Shown here: positions 33,307 through 42,414 of the stretch, one piece after another
Position numbering within the stretch: the stretch's first letter is position 1
How the letters are laid out: the number at the start of each line of letters is the position of its first letter
DNA from: Paraburkholderia piptadeniae
GTDB lineage: Bacteria; Pseudomonadota; Gammaproteobacteria; Burkholderiales; Burkholderiaceae
Assembly: GCF_900007165.1 (NCBI RefSeq)
Contig: NZ_CYGY02000064.1
Span: 91,145-155,144, forward strand
Reading direction: 5' to 3'
DNA length: 64,000 bases
Made by a program: the position numbers and the translations under genes
The notes under the pieces: model-generated
Told to the model about the DNA's origin: nothing
What the model saw: only the letters and a program-made list of their open reading frames with translations
Databases searched by the model: none

Positions 33307-34005
33307 TCAGGCGTCGCGGCGGCACGCGAGCATGTAGTTGACGTCGGTATCGCTCGATAGCCCGAAGTGGCGGGTGAGCGGGTTGTACGTGATGCCCTTG
33401 ATGTCGGCCGTTCGCAGGCCCGCCACGCGCGCGAAGCCCGCGAGCTCCGACGGACGGATGAAGCGGGCGTAGTCATGCGTGCCCTTCGGCAGCATGCGTG
33501 CGAGGTACTCCGCGCCGATTACGGCCAGGAGATACGATTTGACGTTACGGTTGAGCGTCGAAAAGAACACCCAGCCACCAGGTTTGACCAGCGTCTTGCA
33601 GGCCTCGACGACCTTGGATGGATCGGGCACGTGCTCGAGCATTTCCATGCATGTCACGACGTCGAATGACGCCGGTTCGCGGGCCGCAAGCGCCTCGGCG
33701 GCGATTTCTTCGTAATTTACCGTTACACCACTTTCAAGGCTGTGAAGGTCCGCGACGCCCAGCGCTTCGTTGGAAAGGTCGATTCCCTTCACATCGGCGC
33801 CCAACGTGGCCATCGACTCGGACAGAATGCCGCCGCCGCAGCCGATGTCGAGCACACGCTTGCTTGCCAGATGCGCATGCGAGTCGATCCAGTTGAGCCG
33901 CACCGGATTCAGTTCGTGAAGAGGTTTGAATTCGGCGTTCGGGTCCCACCACCGATGCGCGAGATCGCTGAATTTCTGCAGTTCGTGGGGATCGGCGTTG
34001 GTCAT
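33307..34005 (-). CDS. ubiG: Ubiquinone biosynthesis O-methyltransferase
   Basis: 232 residues. The N-terminal signature KFSDLAHRWWDPNAEFKPLH and the SAM-binding motif VLDIGCGGGILSE are diagnostic of UbiG, which makes both O-methylations in ubiquinone synthesis. CMEMLEHVPDPS and FFSTLNRN follow. Length is typical. It forms a probable operon with gph. Confidence 0.96.
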   Translation of the reverse strand: MTNADPHELQKFSDLAHRWWDPNAEFKPLHELNPVRLNWIDSHAHLASKRVLDIGCGGGILSESMATLGADVKGIDLSNEALGVADLHSLESGVTVNYEEIAAEALAAREPASFDVVTCMEMLEHVPDPSKVVEACKTLVKPGGWVFFSTLNRNVKSYLLAVIGAEYLARMLPKGTHDYARFIRPSELAGFARVAGLRTADIKGITYNPLTRHFGLSSDTDVNYMLACRRDA

Positions 34006-34194
34006 GACAGATGCGGCCTCGAAGGCTGAAAAGCAGGGTGGATCGGAGAAACCCTGAGTATATAGGGCCGCGAACAGGGCGGCAAAAGCGGCAGGCGCGG
34101 CACGGCTTCGCGCTGCGGTTGCATCTGCATCTCCATGTGACCGGGTGCCTGGCCGGGTGCCCGTTGGCACTCGCACCAAATGACATAAAGGCAT

Positions 34195-34226
34195 AAAAAA
34201 AGCCCCGCTGAAGCGGGGCTTTGACA
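34195..34226 (-). terminator. Terminator after ompA-family gene
   Basis: AGCCCCGCT, loop, GCGGGGCTT (34201-34222), preceded on the plus strand by A7, which gives the U-run on the minus strand. It lies about 20 bp after the stop of the OmpA-family gene. Confidence 0.88.
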
Positions 34227-34243
34227 CTGCGGTAATTTGTAGC

Positions 34244-34891
34244 TTACTGCTTCGAAGTACCGACAACTTCGACTTCCACGCGACGATCCGGTGCGAGGCA
34301 GGCGATGAGTTGCTTGCGGTTCTTCTGGTTGCAGCCCGTCGTGACCGGGTTGCGCTTGCCCTTGCCTTCCGTGTAGACGCGGTTGGCTTCGATGCCCTTG
34401 CTGACCAGGTATGCCTTGACAGCTTGTGCACGACGCAGCGACAGACGGTCGTTGTACTTGTCCGAACCGATGCGGTCGGTGTAGCCCGTGGCCACGACGA
34501 CTTCCAGGTTCAGGCCTTGAATCTTCGATGCCAGGTCATCCAGCTTTTCCTTGCCAGCCGGCTTCAGGATTGCCTTGTCGAAGTCGAACAGGGCGTCAGC
34601 TTGATACGTGATCTTCTGGCTGGTGATTGCCGGAGCTGCCGGCGGCGGAGCCGGCGGGGTCGGTGCTTGTGCGACCAGTGCGCCATCGCACTTTGCGTTA
34701 GCCGTTGCCGGCGTCCAGAACGCATCGCGCCAGCAAAGCTCGTTCGTGCCGTTCATCCACACGTATTCGCCGGTGCCGTTCACCCAGTTGTCGTTCGTGG
34801 CTTGTCGCGACGCCGGCACCGACTGTGCCGAAGCGGATGCAGCCATAACTGCGGTAGCTGCAATGAACGCGAGCTTTGAAAGTTTATTCAT
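34244..34891 (-). CDS. OmpA-family outer membrane/peptidoglycan-binding protein
   Basis: 215 residues with a signal peptide (MNKLSKLAFIAATAVMAA, cleavage near ASA). A short Trp-rich region (NWVNGTGEYVWMNGTNELCWRD) and a Pro-rich linker lead to a C-terminal OmpA domain. That domain has LFDFDKAILKPAGKEKLDDL, VVATGYTDRIGSDKYNDRLS and NRVYTEGKG, the peptidoglycan-binding features. It lacks the eight-stranded barrel length of E. coli OmpA, as is common in betaproteobacteria. AGGAG precedes the ATG. Probably highly expressed. Confidence 0.92.
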   Translation of the reverse strand: MNKLSKLAFIAATAVMAASASAQSVPASRQATNDNWVNGTGEYVWMNGTNELCWRDAFWTPATANAKCDGALVAQAPTPPAPPPAAPAITSQKITYQADALFDFDKAILKPAGKEKLDDLASKIQGLNLEVVVATGYTDRIGSDKYNDRLSLRRAQAVKAYLVSKGIEANRVYTEGKGKRNPVTTGCNQKNRKQLIACLAPDRRVEVEVVGTSKQ

Positions 34892-35393
34892 ATTTCTCCT
34901 CTCGAAATTGAGATTACCGCAGGTTTACTGCGAGCCTGTTGACGAAGACCAGTCATACATTGCTCGAAGTATAACATCGGTGCGGAACAAAAGACGCTGT
35001 GTGTAGACTTCGAGCAGTGTCTAACTTTGTGCGTTCGCATTTTGCCATATCGTTCCCTTCCGACGATAAAAAAATCCTCCCCCTACAGATACGCCCGGTC
35101 GAATGTGGTGCATGCGCAACAAAAGGTGCCAAGTTCGCCTGGAGCCCGCCAGAGGCGGTTCGGCGCGGCTTGCCGGCGAGCATTTTCCGGGCCCGGCCAT
35201 GGCGCGCGCGAGGCGCTTCCAGGTGCTGTTTTCGCGTGTCCCACTAATAGGTATACGCACGTCGTCGGGAGCGGTTGCGCCGCATGTTAGAATCGCGTGA
35301 TGCGCTGCGCTCGCAGACGCATAGGGGTAGGCCCAAGCGGTGAGGCGAAAAACGCGTGTCCCTCATCGTCTTCGCGCGTAAACGATACGGAAA
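34892..35393. other. Divergent control region between the ompA-family gene and gyrA
   Basis: About 500 bp with no credible gene. A TATACT -10-like element on the minus strand (34969-34974) could serve the ompA-family gene, and TAGAAT at 35288-35293 could serve gyrA, but neither has a good -35 partner. No repeat was noticed. Confidence 0.4.
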
Positions 35394-38021
35394 ATGGATC
35401 AATTCGCCAAAGAGACTCTACCAATCTCCCTAGAGGAGGAAATGCGCCGCTCGTATATCGAGTACGCGATGAGCGTGATCGTAGGGCGCGCGCTTCCCGA
35501 TGTCCGCGATGGTCTGAAGCCGGTTCACCGGCGCGTGCTCTACGCGATGCACGAGCTGAACAACGACTGGAATCGGGCATACAAGAAATCGGCGCGTATC
35601 GTCGGCGACGTGATCGGTAAATACCACCCGCACGGCGACTCGGCTGTATACGACACGATCGTGCGCATGGCGCAGGATTTTTCGCTGCGCTATATGCTCG
35701 TCGATGGACAAGGCAATTTCGGGTCAGTCGACGGCGACAACGCCGCGGCGATGCGTTACACCGAAATCCGCATGGCGAAGATCGGCCATGAACTGCTCGC
35801 CGACATCGACAAGGAAACGGTCGACTTCCAGCCGAACTACGACGGCAGCGAGAACGAGCCGTCCATTCTGCCCTCGCGCATTCCCAATCTGCTGATCAAC
35901 GGCTCGTCGGGCATTGCCGTGGGTATGGCGACGAACATTCCGCCGCACAATCTGAGCGAAATCGTCGACGCCTGCCATCATCTTCTGAAGAATTCGGAAG
36001 CGACGATCGACGAGCTGATCGAAATCGTGCCCGCGCCGGATTTCCCGACAGCCGGCATCATCTACGGCGTCGCCGGCGTGCGCGACGGCTATCGCACGGG
36101 CCGTGGGCGCGTGGTGATGCGCGCCGCGACGCACTTCGAAGAGATCGACCGCGGTCAGCGCATGGCGATCATCGTCGACGAGTTGCCGTATCAGGTGAAC
36201 AAGCGTTCGCTGCTCGAGCGAATCGCAGAGCTGGTGAATGAGAAAAAGCTCGAAGGCATTTCGGACATTCGCGACGAATCCGACAAGAGCGGCATGCGCG
36301 TCGTGATCGAGTTGAAGCGCGGCGAAGTGCCTGAGGTCATTCTCAACAATCTTTATAAGGCGACGCAACTCCAGGACACGTTCGGCATGAACATGGTCGC
36401 GCTGGTCGACGGCCAGCCGAAGCTGCTGAACCTGAAGGAAATGCTCACGCATTTCCTGTCGCATCGTCGCGAGGTGCTGACGCGGCGTACCGTGTACGAG
36501 CTGCGCAAGGCGCGCGAACGCGGTCACGTGCTCGAAGGCCTCGCCGTCGCGCTTGCCAACATCGACGAGTTCATTGCGATCATCAAGGCCGCGCCCACGC
36601 CGCCGATCGCGAAGCAGGAGTTGATGGACCGCACGTGGGATTCGACGATCGTGCGCGACATGCTGCAGCGCGCGGAATCCGACGCCGCGTCGTCCGGCGG
36701 CGGCGCGGCGTACCGTCCGGAAGGGCTGAACCCCGCGTACGGCATGCAGGCCGACGGACTCTACCGGCTGTCGGACACGCAGGCTCAGGAAATTCTCCAG
36801 ATGCGCCTGCAACGCCTGACGGGCCTGGAGCAGGACAAGATCATCGGCGAGTACCGCGACGTGATGGCGCAGATTGCCGACCTGCTGGACATCCTGGCAC
36901 GCCCCGAGCGCATAACTGCGATCATCTTCGACGAACTCACGTCGATCAAGAGCGAATTCGGCGATGAGCGCCGCTCGAAGATCGAAATGAACGCGACGGA
37001 GCTGAACACCGAAGACCTGATCACGCCACAGGACATGGTCGTGACGATGTCGCACGCCGGCTATGTGAAATCGCAGCCGTTGTCCGAATATCGCGCCCAG
37101 AAGCGCGGAGGTCGCGGCAAACAGGCGACGCAGATGAAGGACGACGACTGGATCGACACGCTCTTCATCGCGAACACGCACGATCACATCCTGTGCTTCT
37201 CGAATCGCGGCCGCGTCTACTGGCTGAAGGTCTACGAAGTGCCGCAGGGCTCGCGCAACTCGCGCGGCCGTCCGATCGTCAACATGTTCCCGCTGCAGGA
37301 AGGCGAGAAGATCACGGTGGTTCTGCCCGTCAAGGAATTTTCGGCGGACAAGTTCGTTTTCATGGCGACGGCGCTCGGCACCGTCAAGAAGACGCCGCTC
37401 GAGCAGTTCAGCCGTCCGCTGAAGAAGGGCATCATCGCGGTCGGTCTGGATGACGGCGACTACCTGATCGGCGCGGCGATCACCGACGGCGAACACGACG
37501 TGATGCTGTTCTCGGATTCGGGCAAGGCAGTCCGGTTCGACGAAAACGACGTTCGTCCGATGGGCCGCGAGGCGCGCGGCGTGCGCGGCATGCAACTCGA
37601 AGACGGCCAGCAGGTGATCGCACTGCTCGTCGCTGGCGACGAGCAGCAGTCGGTGCTGACGGCAACGGAAAACGGCTACGGCAAGCGCACGCCGATTACG
37701 GAGTACACGCGCCACGGCCGCGGTACGAAGGGCATGATCGCGATCCAGACATCCGAGCGCAACGGCAAGGTGGTCGCCGCGACGCTGGCCGATCCGGAAT
37801 CGCAGATCATGCTGATCACCAACACGGGTGTGCTGATTCGTACGCGAGTGTCGGAAATTCGAGAAATGGGCCGTGCAACGCAAGGTGTTACACTCATCAG
37901 CCTTGATGAAGGCACCAAGCTTTCCGGTCTGCAACAGATTGCCGAAGCGGAAGCTGACGTGGACGGCGACACCGACACTTCCGCCGACGAAGCAGACGAC
38001 ACCAACGGCGAAGCGTCCTGA
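35394..38021 (+). CDS. gyrA: DNA gyrase subunit A
   Basis: An 875-residue type II topoisomerase subunit that breaks and rejoins DNA to introduce negative supercoils. The N-terminal domain has the active-site Tyr122 (AAAMRYTEIR) and the quinolone-determining region GDSAVYDTIV with Ser83 and Asp87, the susceptible-type residues. The C-terminal half shows the beta-pinwheel repeats and the GyrA box QKRGGRGKQ. An Asp-rich acidic tail ends it. Start at ATG 35394 after CGGAA; numbering matches E. coli at the key residues. Confidence 0.97.
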   Translation: MDQFAKETLPISLEEEMRRSYIEYAMSVIVGRALPDVRDGLKPVHRRVLYAMHELNNDWNRAYKKSARIVGDVIGKYHPHGDSAVYDTIVRMAQDFSLRYMLVDGQGNFGSVDGDNAAAMRYTEIRMAKIGHELLADIDKETVDFQPNYDGSENEPSILPSRIPNLLINGSSGIAVGMATNIPPHNLSEIVDACHHLLKNSEATIDELIEIVPAPDFPTAGIIYGVAGVRDGYRTGRGRVVMRAATHFEEIDRGQRMAIIVDELPYQVNKRSLLERIAELVNEKKLEGISDIRDESDKSGMRVVIELKRGEVPEVILNNLYKATQLQDTFGMNMVALVDGQPKLLNLKEMLTHFLSHRREVLTRRTVYELRKARERGHVLEGLAVALANIDEFIAIIKAAPTPPIAKQELMDRTWDSTIVRDMLQRAESDAASSGGGAAYRPEGLNPAYGMQADGLYRLSDTQAQEILQMRLQRLTGLEQDKIIGEYRDVMAQIADLLDILARPERITAIIFDELTSIKSEFGDERRSKIEMNATELNTEDLITPQDMVVTMSHAGYVKSQPLSEYRAQKRGGRGKQATQMKDDDWIDTLFIANTHDHILCFSNRGRVYWLKVYEVPQGSRNSRGRPIVNMFPLQEGEKITVVLPVKEFSADKFVFMATALGTVKKTPLEQFSRPLKKGIIAVGLDDGDYLIGAAITDGEHDVMLFSDSGKAVRFDENDVRPMGREARGVRGMQLEDGQQVIALLVAGDEQQSVLTATENGYGKRTPITEYTRHGRGTKGMIAIQTSERNGKVVAATLADPESQIMLITNTGVLIRTRVSEIREMGRATQGVTLISLDEGTKLSGLQQIAEAEADVDGDTDTSADEADDTNGEAS

Positions 38022-38137
38022 TCCGCACCGAAGCTTCTCAAGTCATGCGTGTGATCGCGCGGGCCTCATAGGCGCATCGGGTCGATGCGCCGCCTGCGCG
38101 GCAAACCAGTTAGGTTAATTTCTCTTAGGGAGTAGTG

Positions 38138-38743
38138 ATGCAAAAACGATTCAAGCAGTTGATGGTTCTGGCCGCTTTCGTGCCGACCCTGGCGATGGCG
38201 CAAGCGCTGCAAAACCAGCAGCCGGCTCCGGCTGCCCCGGCTGCCGCTGGCCCGGTCGACCCCGCGAAGCAAGCCGCCATCAAGGATCTGCTGGATGCAA
38301 TCGACGCGCAGAAGCTGGTTGGCGCGATCGGCAACAGCGCGCAGATGCAGGCCAAGCAACTGGTTCCGGCAATCCTGTCGGACGCGCTGTCGGAAAACAA
38401 GACGATGACGGACAAGCAAAAGCAGGCTTCCGTCCCGTCGCTGCAGAAGAACGCCGTGCCGAAGCTGGTTGACTCGGCAGGCCAGGTCTTCGCAACGGAC
38501 GCGTTCAAGCAGGACGCGATGCAAGCTCAGTACGACGCCTACGCGAAGTACTACAGCGTGCAGGAAATCAAGGACCTGACGACGTTCTACAAGAGCCCGA
38601 CGGGCCGCAAGTTCATCCAGGTTCAAGACCAGGTTGGCCGCGACGTGGTGAACGGTCTGATGCAGAAGTACATGCCGCAATCGATCAAGGCGACGCGCGA
38701 CCAGGCCGACAAGGAAGTCGCTTCCGTCAAGCCGGCGAAGTAA
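38138..38743 (+). CDS. DUF2059 domain secreted protein
   Basis: 201 residues with a signal peptide (MQKRFKQLMVLAAFVPTLAMA), a short Gln/Pro/Ala linker and a helical domain. The conserved DUF2059 patch KYYSVQEIKDLTTFYKSPTG is near the C-terminus. The function is unknown. It sits between gyrA and serC, a place where such a gene is regularly seen in Burkholderia-group genomes. AGGGAG a few bases before ATG 38138 supports the start; a GTG codon immediately upstream is less likely. Confidence 0.88.
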   Translation: MQKRFKQLMVLAAFVPTLAMAQALQNQQPAPAAPAAAGPVDPAKQAAIKDLLDAIDAQKLVGAIGNSAQMQAKQLVPAILSDALSENKTMTDKQKQASVPSLQKNAVPKLVDSAGQVFATDAFKQDAMQAQYDAYAKYYSVQEIKDLTTFYKSPTGRKFIQVQDQVGRDVVNGLMQKYMPQSIKATRDQADKEVASVKPAK

Positions 38744-38858
38744 GCAGGTCGAACGAGGCTGAACGACGTTCGAAGCGCGTGACACAGGCGGCGGTTGAAG
38801 GAGTTTGTTGAATTCCCTTGAATCGCCGCGTTTGGCGGGTTTTGAGCGTCAATGCGAT

Positions 38859-38899
38859 AATGGCCGTTTGCGCTTGCGCGCAGACGGCCATTTTCTTTC
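38859..38899 (+). terminator. Terminator after the DUF2059 gene, upstream of serC
   Basis: AATGGCCGT (38859-38867) pairs with ACGGCCATT (38884-38892), with a secondary GCGC/GCGC pairing in the loop, followed by TTCTTTC. It implies that serC has its own promoter downstream or receives only readthrough. Confidence 0.7.
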
Positions 38900-38955
38900 A
38901 GGCGCGGTTTCCGGTTCTTTTCTATGCCGTGCGCCTGCCTTTCGGGGTTCTCACG

Positions 38956-40038
38956 ATGCGCGTGTTCAATTTCTCCGCCGGTCCGGCGGCCATGCCCGAA
39001 GACGTGCTGCACCAGGCAGCCGACGAAATGCTCGATTGGCGCGGCAGCGGCATGAGCGTGATGGAAATGAGCCATCGCGGCAAAGAGTTCATGACGATCC
39101 ACGAAGAGGCGCTGACCGATCTGCGCGATTTGCTGCACGTGCCGTCCAGTCATCAGATTCTCTTCCTGCAAGGCGGCGGGCTCGGCGAAAACGCAATCGT
39201 GCCGATGAACCTGATGGGCCGCAAGGCGCGCGCCGACTTCGTCGTGACGGGTTCGTGGTCGCAGAAGTCGTTCAAGGAAGCGCAGAAATACGGCATGGCC
39301 AATCTGGCCGCCAGCGGCGAAACGCCCGAAGGCTTTACGCGCGTCCCGCCGCGCGCCGAGTGGAAACTATCCGATGATCCCGCCTACGTGCACCTCTGCA
39401 CGAACGAGACGATTCACGGTGTCGAGACGTTCGAGATTCCCGATCTCGGCGACATTCCGCTTGTCGCGGACGCGTCGTCGCACATCCTGTCGCGCCCGAT
39501 GGACATTGCCAAATACGGCGTGCTGTTCGGTGGCGCGCAGAAGAACATCGGCATGGCGGGCGTGACCGTCGTGATCGTGCGCGAAGACCTGCTGGACCGT
39601 TCGATGACCATCTGTCCGTCGGCGTTCGAGTGGAAGACGGTCGCGCTGAACAATTCGATGTACAACACGCCGCCCACGTACGCGATCTATATCGCTGGGC
39701 TCGTGTTCAAGTGGTTGAAGAAGCAGGGCGGTCTGAAGGCGATCGAGGCGCGCAACGTCGAAAAGGCGAAGCTGCTGTACGACACCATCGATTCGAGCCG
39801 CTTCTATCTGAACAAGGTCGAGCGCAACGCGCGGTCGCGGATGAACGTCCCGTTCTTCCTCGCCGACGAGTCGCGCAACGAAGATTTCCTGGCCGGCGCG
39901 AAAGCGCGCGGGCTGGTGCAGCTGAAGGGCCACAAGTCCGTCGGCGGCATGCGGGCGTCGATTTACAACGCGGTGCCGCTCGAAGGCGTCAAAGCGCTTG
40001 TCGAGTACATGAGGGAATTTGAACAGCGCAGCGCGTGA
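38956..40038 (+). CDS. serC: Phosphoserine aminotransferase
   Basis: A 360-residue PLP enzyme converting 3-phosphohydroxypyruvate to phosphoserine, and acting in pyridoxal phosphate synthesis. The N-terminus MRVFNFSAGPAAMP, the SGMSVMEMSHRG region and the Schiff-base lysine in FGGAQKNIG are typical. Length is normal. It leads the serC-pheA-hisC-tyrA-aroA-cmk-rpsA gene series. The next gene, pheA, begins 70 bp later. Confidence 0.96.
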   Translation: MRVFNFSAGPAAMPEDVLHQAADEMLDWRGSGMSVMEMSHRGKEFMTIHEEALTDLRDLLHVPSSHQILFLQGGGLGENAIVPMNLMGRKARADFVVTGSWSQKSFKEAQKYGMANLAASGETPEGFTRVPPRAEWKLSDDPAYVHLCTNETIHGVETFEIPDLGDIPLVADASSHILSRPMDIAKYGVLFGGAQKNIGMAGVTVVIVREDLLDRSMTICPSAFEWKTVALNNSMYNTPPTYAIYIAGLVFKWLKKQGGLKAIEARNVEKAKLLYDTIDSSRFYLNKVERNARSRMNVPFFLADESRNEDFLAGAKARGLVQLKGHKSVGGMRASIYNAVPLEGVKALVEYMREFEQRSA

Positions 40039-40108
40039 TCCTTCGGGCACGGCGCGCGCATCCTTTCCGAACTGGCCCATACAGGACCCGAAGCGGCCCT
40101 TTAGAAGC

Positions 40109-41191
40109 ATGGACGACGAACTCAACTCCCAACTCAAACCGCTGCGCGATCGGATCGACGCGATCGACGCGCAGCTCATTGCGCTGCTGAATCAGCGCGC
40201 TGCCATCGCGCTCGCAGTCGGCGAGGTGAAGAAGCATTTCAACGCGCCCGTGTTTCGTCCGGAGCGCGAGCAGCAGGTGATCGCGCGTCTGCAGGACATG
40301 AGTCAGGGCCCGCTTGCCGGCGAGCACATCGACGCGATCTGGCGCGAGATCATGGCCGCGAGCCGCGCGCTGGAAAAGAACCTCACGGCTGCATACCTCG
40401 GGCCGGCGGGCACCTACAGCGAACAGGCGATGCACGAATACTTCGGCCAGTCGATCGAAGGGCTGCCGTGCTCGTCGATCGATGAAGTGTTCCGCTCGGT
40501 CGAAGCGGGCGGCGCGGAATTCGGCGTCGTGCCCATCGAGAATTCGACGGAAGGCGCGGTGTCGCGCACGCTCGATCTGCTGCTGCAAACGCAGGTGCTG
40601 ATCGGCGGCGAACTCGCGTTGCCGATCCACCACAATCTGCTGACGCTCGACGGCGCGCTGACGGGCGTGACCCGCGTATGCGCGCACGCGCAGGCGTTGG
40701 CGCAGTGCCAGCGGTGGCTGTCCACGCATGCGCCGCATGTCGAGCGCCAGGCGGTGTCGAGCAACGCGGAGGCCGCGCGGATGGCTGCGGAAGATCCAAC
40801 CATCGCGGCCATCGCCGGCGACCGCGCCGCGACCCAGTATGGTCTGCAAGTCACGTACGCGCTGATCCAGGACGACCCGCACAACCGCACCCGCTTCGTG
40901 ATGATCGGCAAGCAGCCGACGGGCGCGAGCGGCTACGACAAGACGTCGTTGATCGTGTCGGTGGCGAACGAACCCGGCGCGGTGTTCAAGCTGCTGGAGC
41001 CGCTCGCGCGGCACGGCGTGTCGATGACGCGTTTCGAGTCGCGTCCGGCGCGCGTCGGCACGTGGGAGTACTACTTCTACATCGACGTCGAAGGCCATCG
41101 CGACGATGCGCCCGTTGCGGCCGCGCTCGCCGAGCTGGGCCAGAAAGCGGCCTTCCTGAAGATTCTCGGCTCGTATCCGCGCGCCCGCTGA
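40109..41191 (+). CDS. pheA: Bifunctional chorismate mutase/prephenate dehydratase
   Basis: 360 residues, making phenylpyruvate from chorismate. An N-terminal AroQ-type chorismate mutase helix bundle (LKPLRDRIDAIDAQLIALLN) is followed by the prephenate dehydratase domain (LGPAGTYSEQA, VPIENSTEGAVSRTLDLLL). A C-terminal ACT domain carries the phenylalanine-feedback ESRP motif (TRFESRPAR). ATG 40109 (MDDELNSQLK) is the conventional start; no strong Shine-Dalgarno is seen. Confidence 0.96.
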   Translation: MDDELNSQLKPLRDRIDAIDAQLIALLNQRAAIALAVGEVKKHFNAPVFRPEREQQVIARLQDMSQGPLAGEHIDAIWREIMAASRALEKNLTAAYLGPAGTYSEQAMHEYFGQSIEGLPCSSIDEVFRSVEAGGAEFGVVPIENSTEGAVSRTLDLLLQTQVLIGGELALPIHHNLLTLDGALTGVTRVCAHAQALAQCQRWLSTHAPHVERQAVSSNAEAARMAAEDPTIAAIAGDRAATQYGLQVTYALIQDDPHNRTRFVMIGKQPTGASGYDKTSLIVSVANEPGAVFKLLEPLARHGVSMTRFESRPARVGTWEYYFYIDVEGHRDDAPVAAALAELGQKAAFLKILGSYPRAR

Positions 41192-41251
41192 CACGCCGCG
41201 TTCGATTCCGATCCAACCAACACACCTGGACAGAGCTATCCGGAGAGCCCT

Positions 41252-42364
41252 ATGACAACGTCTTTCGGTCCTTCCTACGTTCGCGCGATCGCGCCTTATG
41301 TGGCTGGCAAGCCGATCTCGGAAGTCGCGCGCGAATTCGGGCTGGACGAAGCGCGCATCGTGAAGCTGGCGTCGAACGAGAATCCGCTCGGCATGCCGGA
41401 GTCCGCGAAGACGGCGATGGCGCAGGCCGCGAGCGAACTCGGCCGCTATCCGGACGCGAACGCGTTCGAACTGAAGGCGGCGCTCTCCGCGCACTACGAC
41501 GTGCCCGCCGACTGGATCACGCTCGGCAACGGCAGCAACGACATTCTCGAACTGGCCGCACATGCGTTCGTCGAGAAGGACCAGTCGATCGTCTACTCGC
41601 AGTATTCGTTCGCCGTGTACGCGCTCGCGACGCAAGGCCTGGGCGCCCGCGCGATCGTCGTTCCCGCCGTGAAGTACGGCCACGATCTCGACGCGATGCT
41701 CGCCGCGATCACCGACGATACGCGGCTCGTTTTCGTCGCGAACCCGAACAATCCGACGGGCACGTTCATCGACGGTCCGACGATCGAAGCGTTCCTGTCG
41801 AAGGTGCCGCGCCACGTCGCCGTGGTGCTCGACGAGGCATACACGGAATACCTGAGCGCGGACAAGCGCTACGACTCGATCGCGTGGGTGCGCCGCTATC
41901 CGAAGCTGCTCGTGTCGCGCACGTTTTCGAAGGCGTTTGGTCTTGCCGGCTTGCGTGTCGGCTTCGCGATCGCGCAGCCGGAGCTGACCGATCTGATGAA
42001 CCGTCTGCGTCAGCCGTTCAACGTGAATACGCTGGCGCAAGCGGCCGCGATCGCCGCGCTGAGCGACAAGCCTTTCCTGCAGAAGAGCGCGGAACTGAAT
42101 GCGCAGGGCTATCGCCGGCTGACGGAAGCGTACGACAAGCTGGGTCTCGAATACGTGCCGTCGGACGGCAACTTCGTGCTGGTGCGCGTGGGCGACGACG
42201 ACAGCGCGGGCAATCGCGTGAATCTCGAACTGCTGAAGCAGGGCGTGATCGTGCGGCCCGTGGGCAGCTACGGCTTGCCGCAGTGGCTGCGCGTGACGAT
42301 CGGCTTGCCCGAAGAAAACGAGGCGTTCATCGCCGCGCTCGAAAAGACGCTGGCGACGGCCTGA
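41252..42364 (+). CDS. hisC: Histidinol-phosphate/aromatic aminotransferase
   Basis: 370 residues, a class II-type PLP aminotransferase. LASNENPLGMPE, ANPNNPTGTFID, DEAYTEYL and the PLP-lysine motif SRTFSKAFGLAGLRVG identify the HisC family. Its position between pheA and tyrA, away from the his operon, suggests an aromatic aminotransferase role on phenylpyruvate and hydroxyphenylpyruvate. GGAG six bases upstream supports the ATG. Many relatives are called hisC2. Confidence 0.93.
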   Translation: MTTSFGPSYVRAIAPYVAGKPISEVAREFGLDEARIVKLASNENPLGMPESAKTAMAQAASELGRYPDANAFELKAALSAHYDVPADWITLGNGSNDILELAAHAFVEKDQSIVYSQYSFAVYALATQGLGARAIVVPAVKYGHDLDAMLAAITDDTRLVFVANPNNPTGTFIDGPTIEAFLSKVPRHVAVVLDEAYTEYLSADKRYDSIAWVRRYPKLLVSRTFSKAFGLAGLRVGFAIAQPELTDLMNRLRQPFNVNTLAQAAAIAALSDKPFLQKSAELNAQGYRRLTEAYDKLGLEYVPSDGNFVLVRVGDDDSAGNRVNLELLKQGVIVRPVGSYGLPQWLRVTIGLPEENEAFIAALEKTLATA

Positions 42365-42380
42365 GCGCTCAATGCAATCC

Positions 42381-42412
42381 ACGCGCCTCATCGAGTGCGA
42401 GGCGCGTTTTTT
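42381..42412 (+). terminator. Terminator-like hairpin between hisC and tyrA
   Basis: ACGCGCCTC (42381-42389) and GAGGCGCGT (42399-42407) form a perfect 9-bp stem with a nine-base loop, followed by T6. It ends two bases before the tyrA GTG. The GAGG of the right arm is the only ribosome-binding candidate for tyrA. Confidence 0.8.
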
Positions 42413-42414
42413 CT

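Noticed and set aside
35431..35444. A near-perfect Shine-Dalgarno and ATG at codon 17 of gyrA
   Set aside because: It arises from Glu-Glu-Glu-Met codons; starting there would remove conserved N-terminal residues of GyrA.
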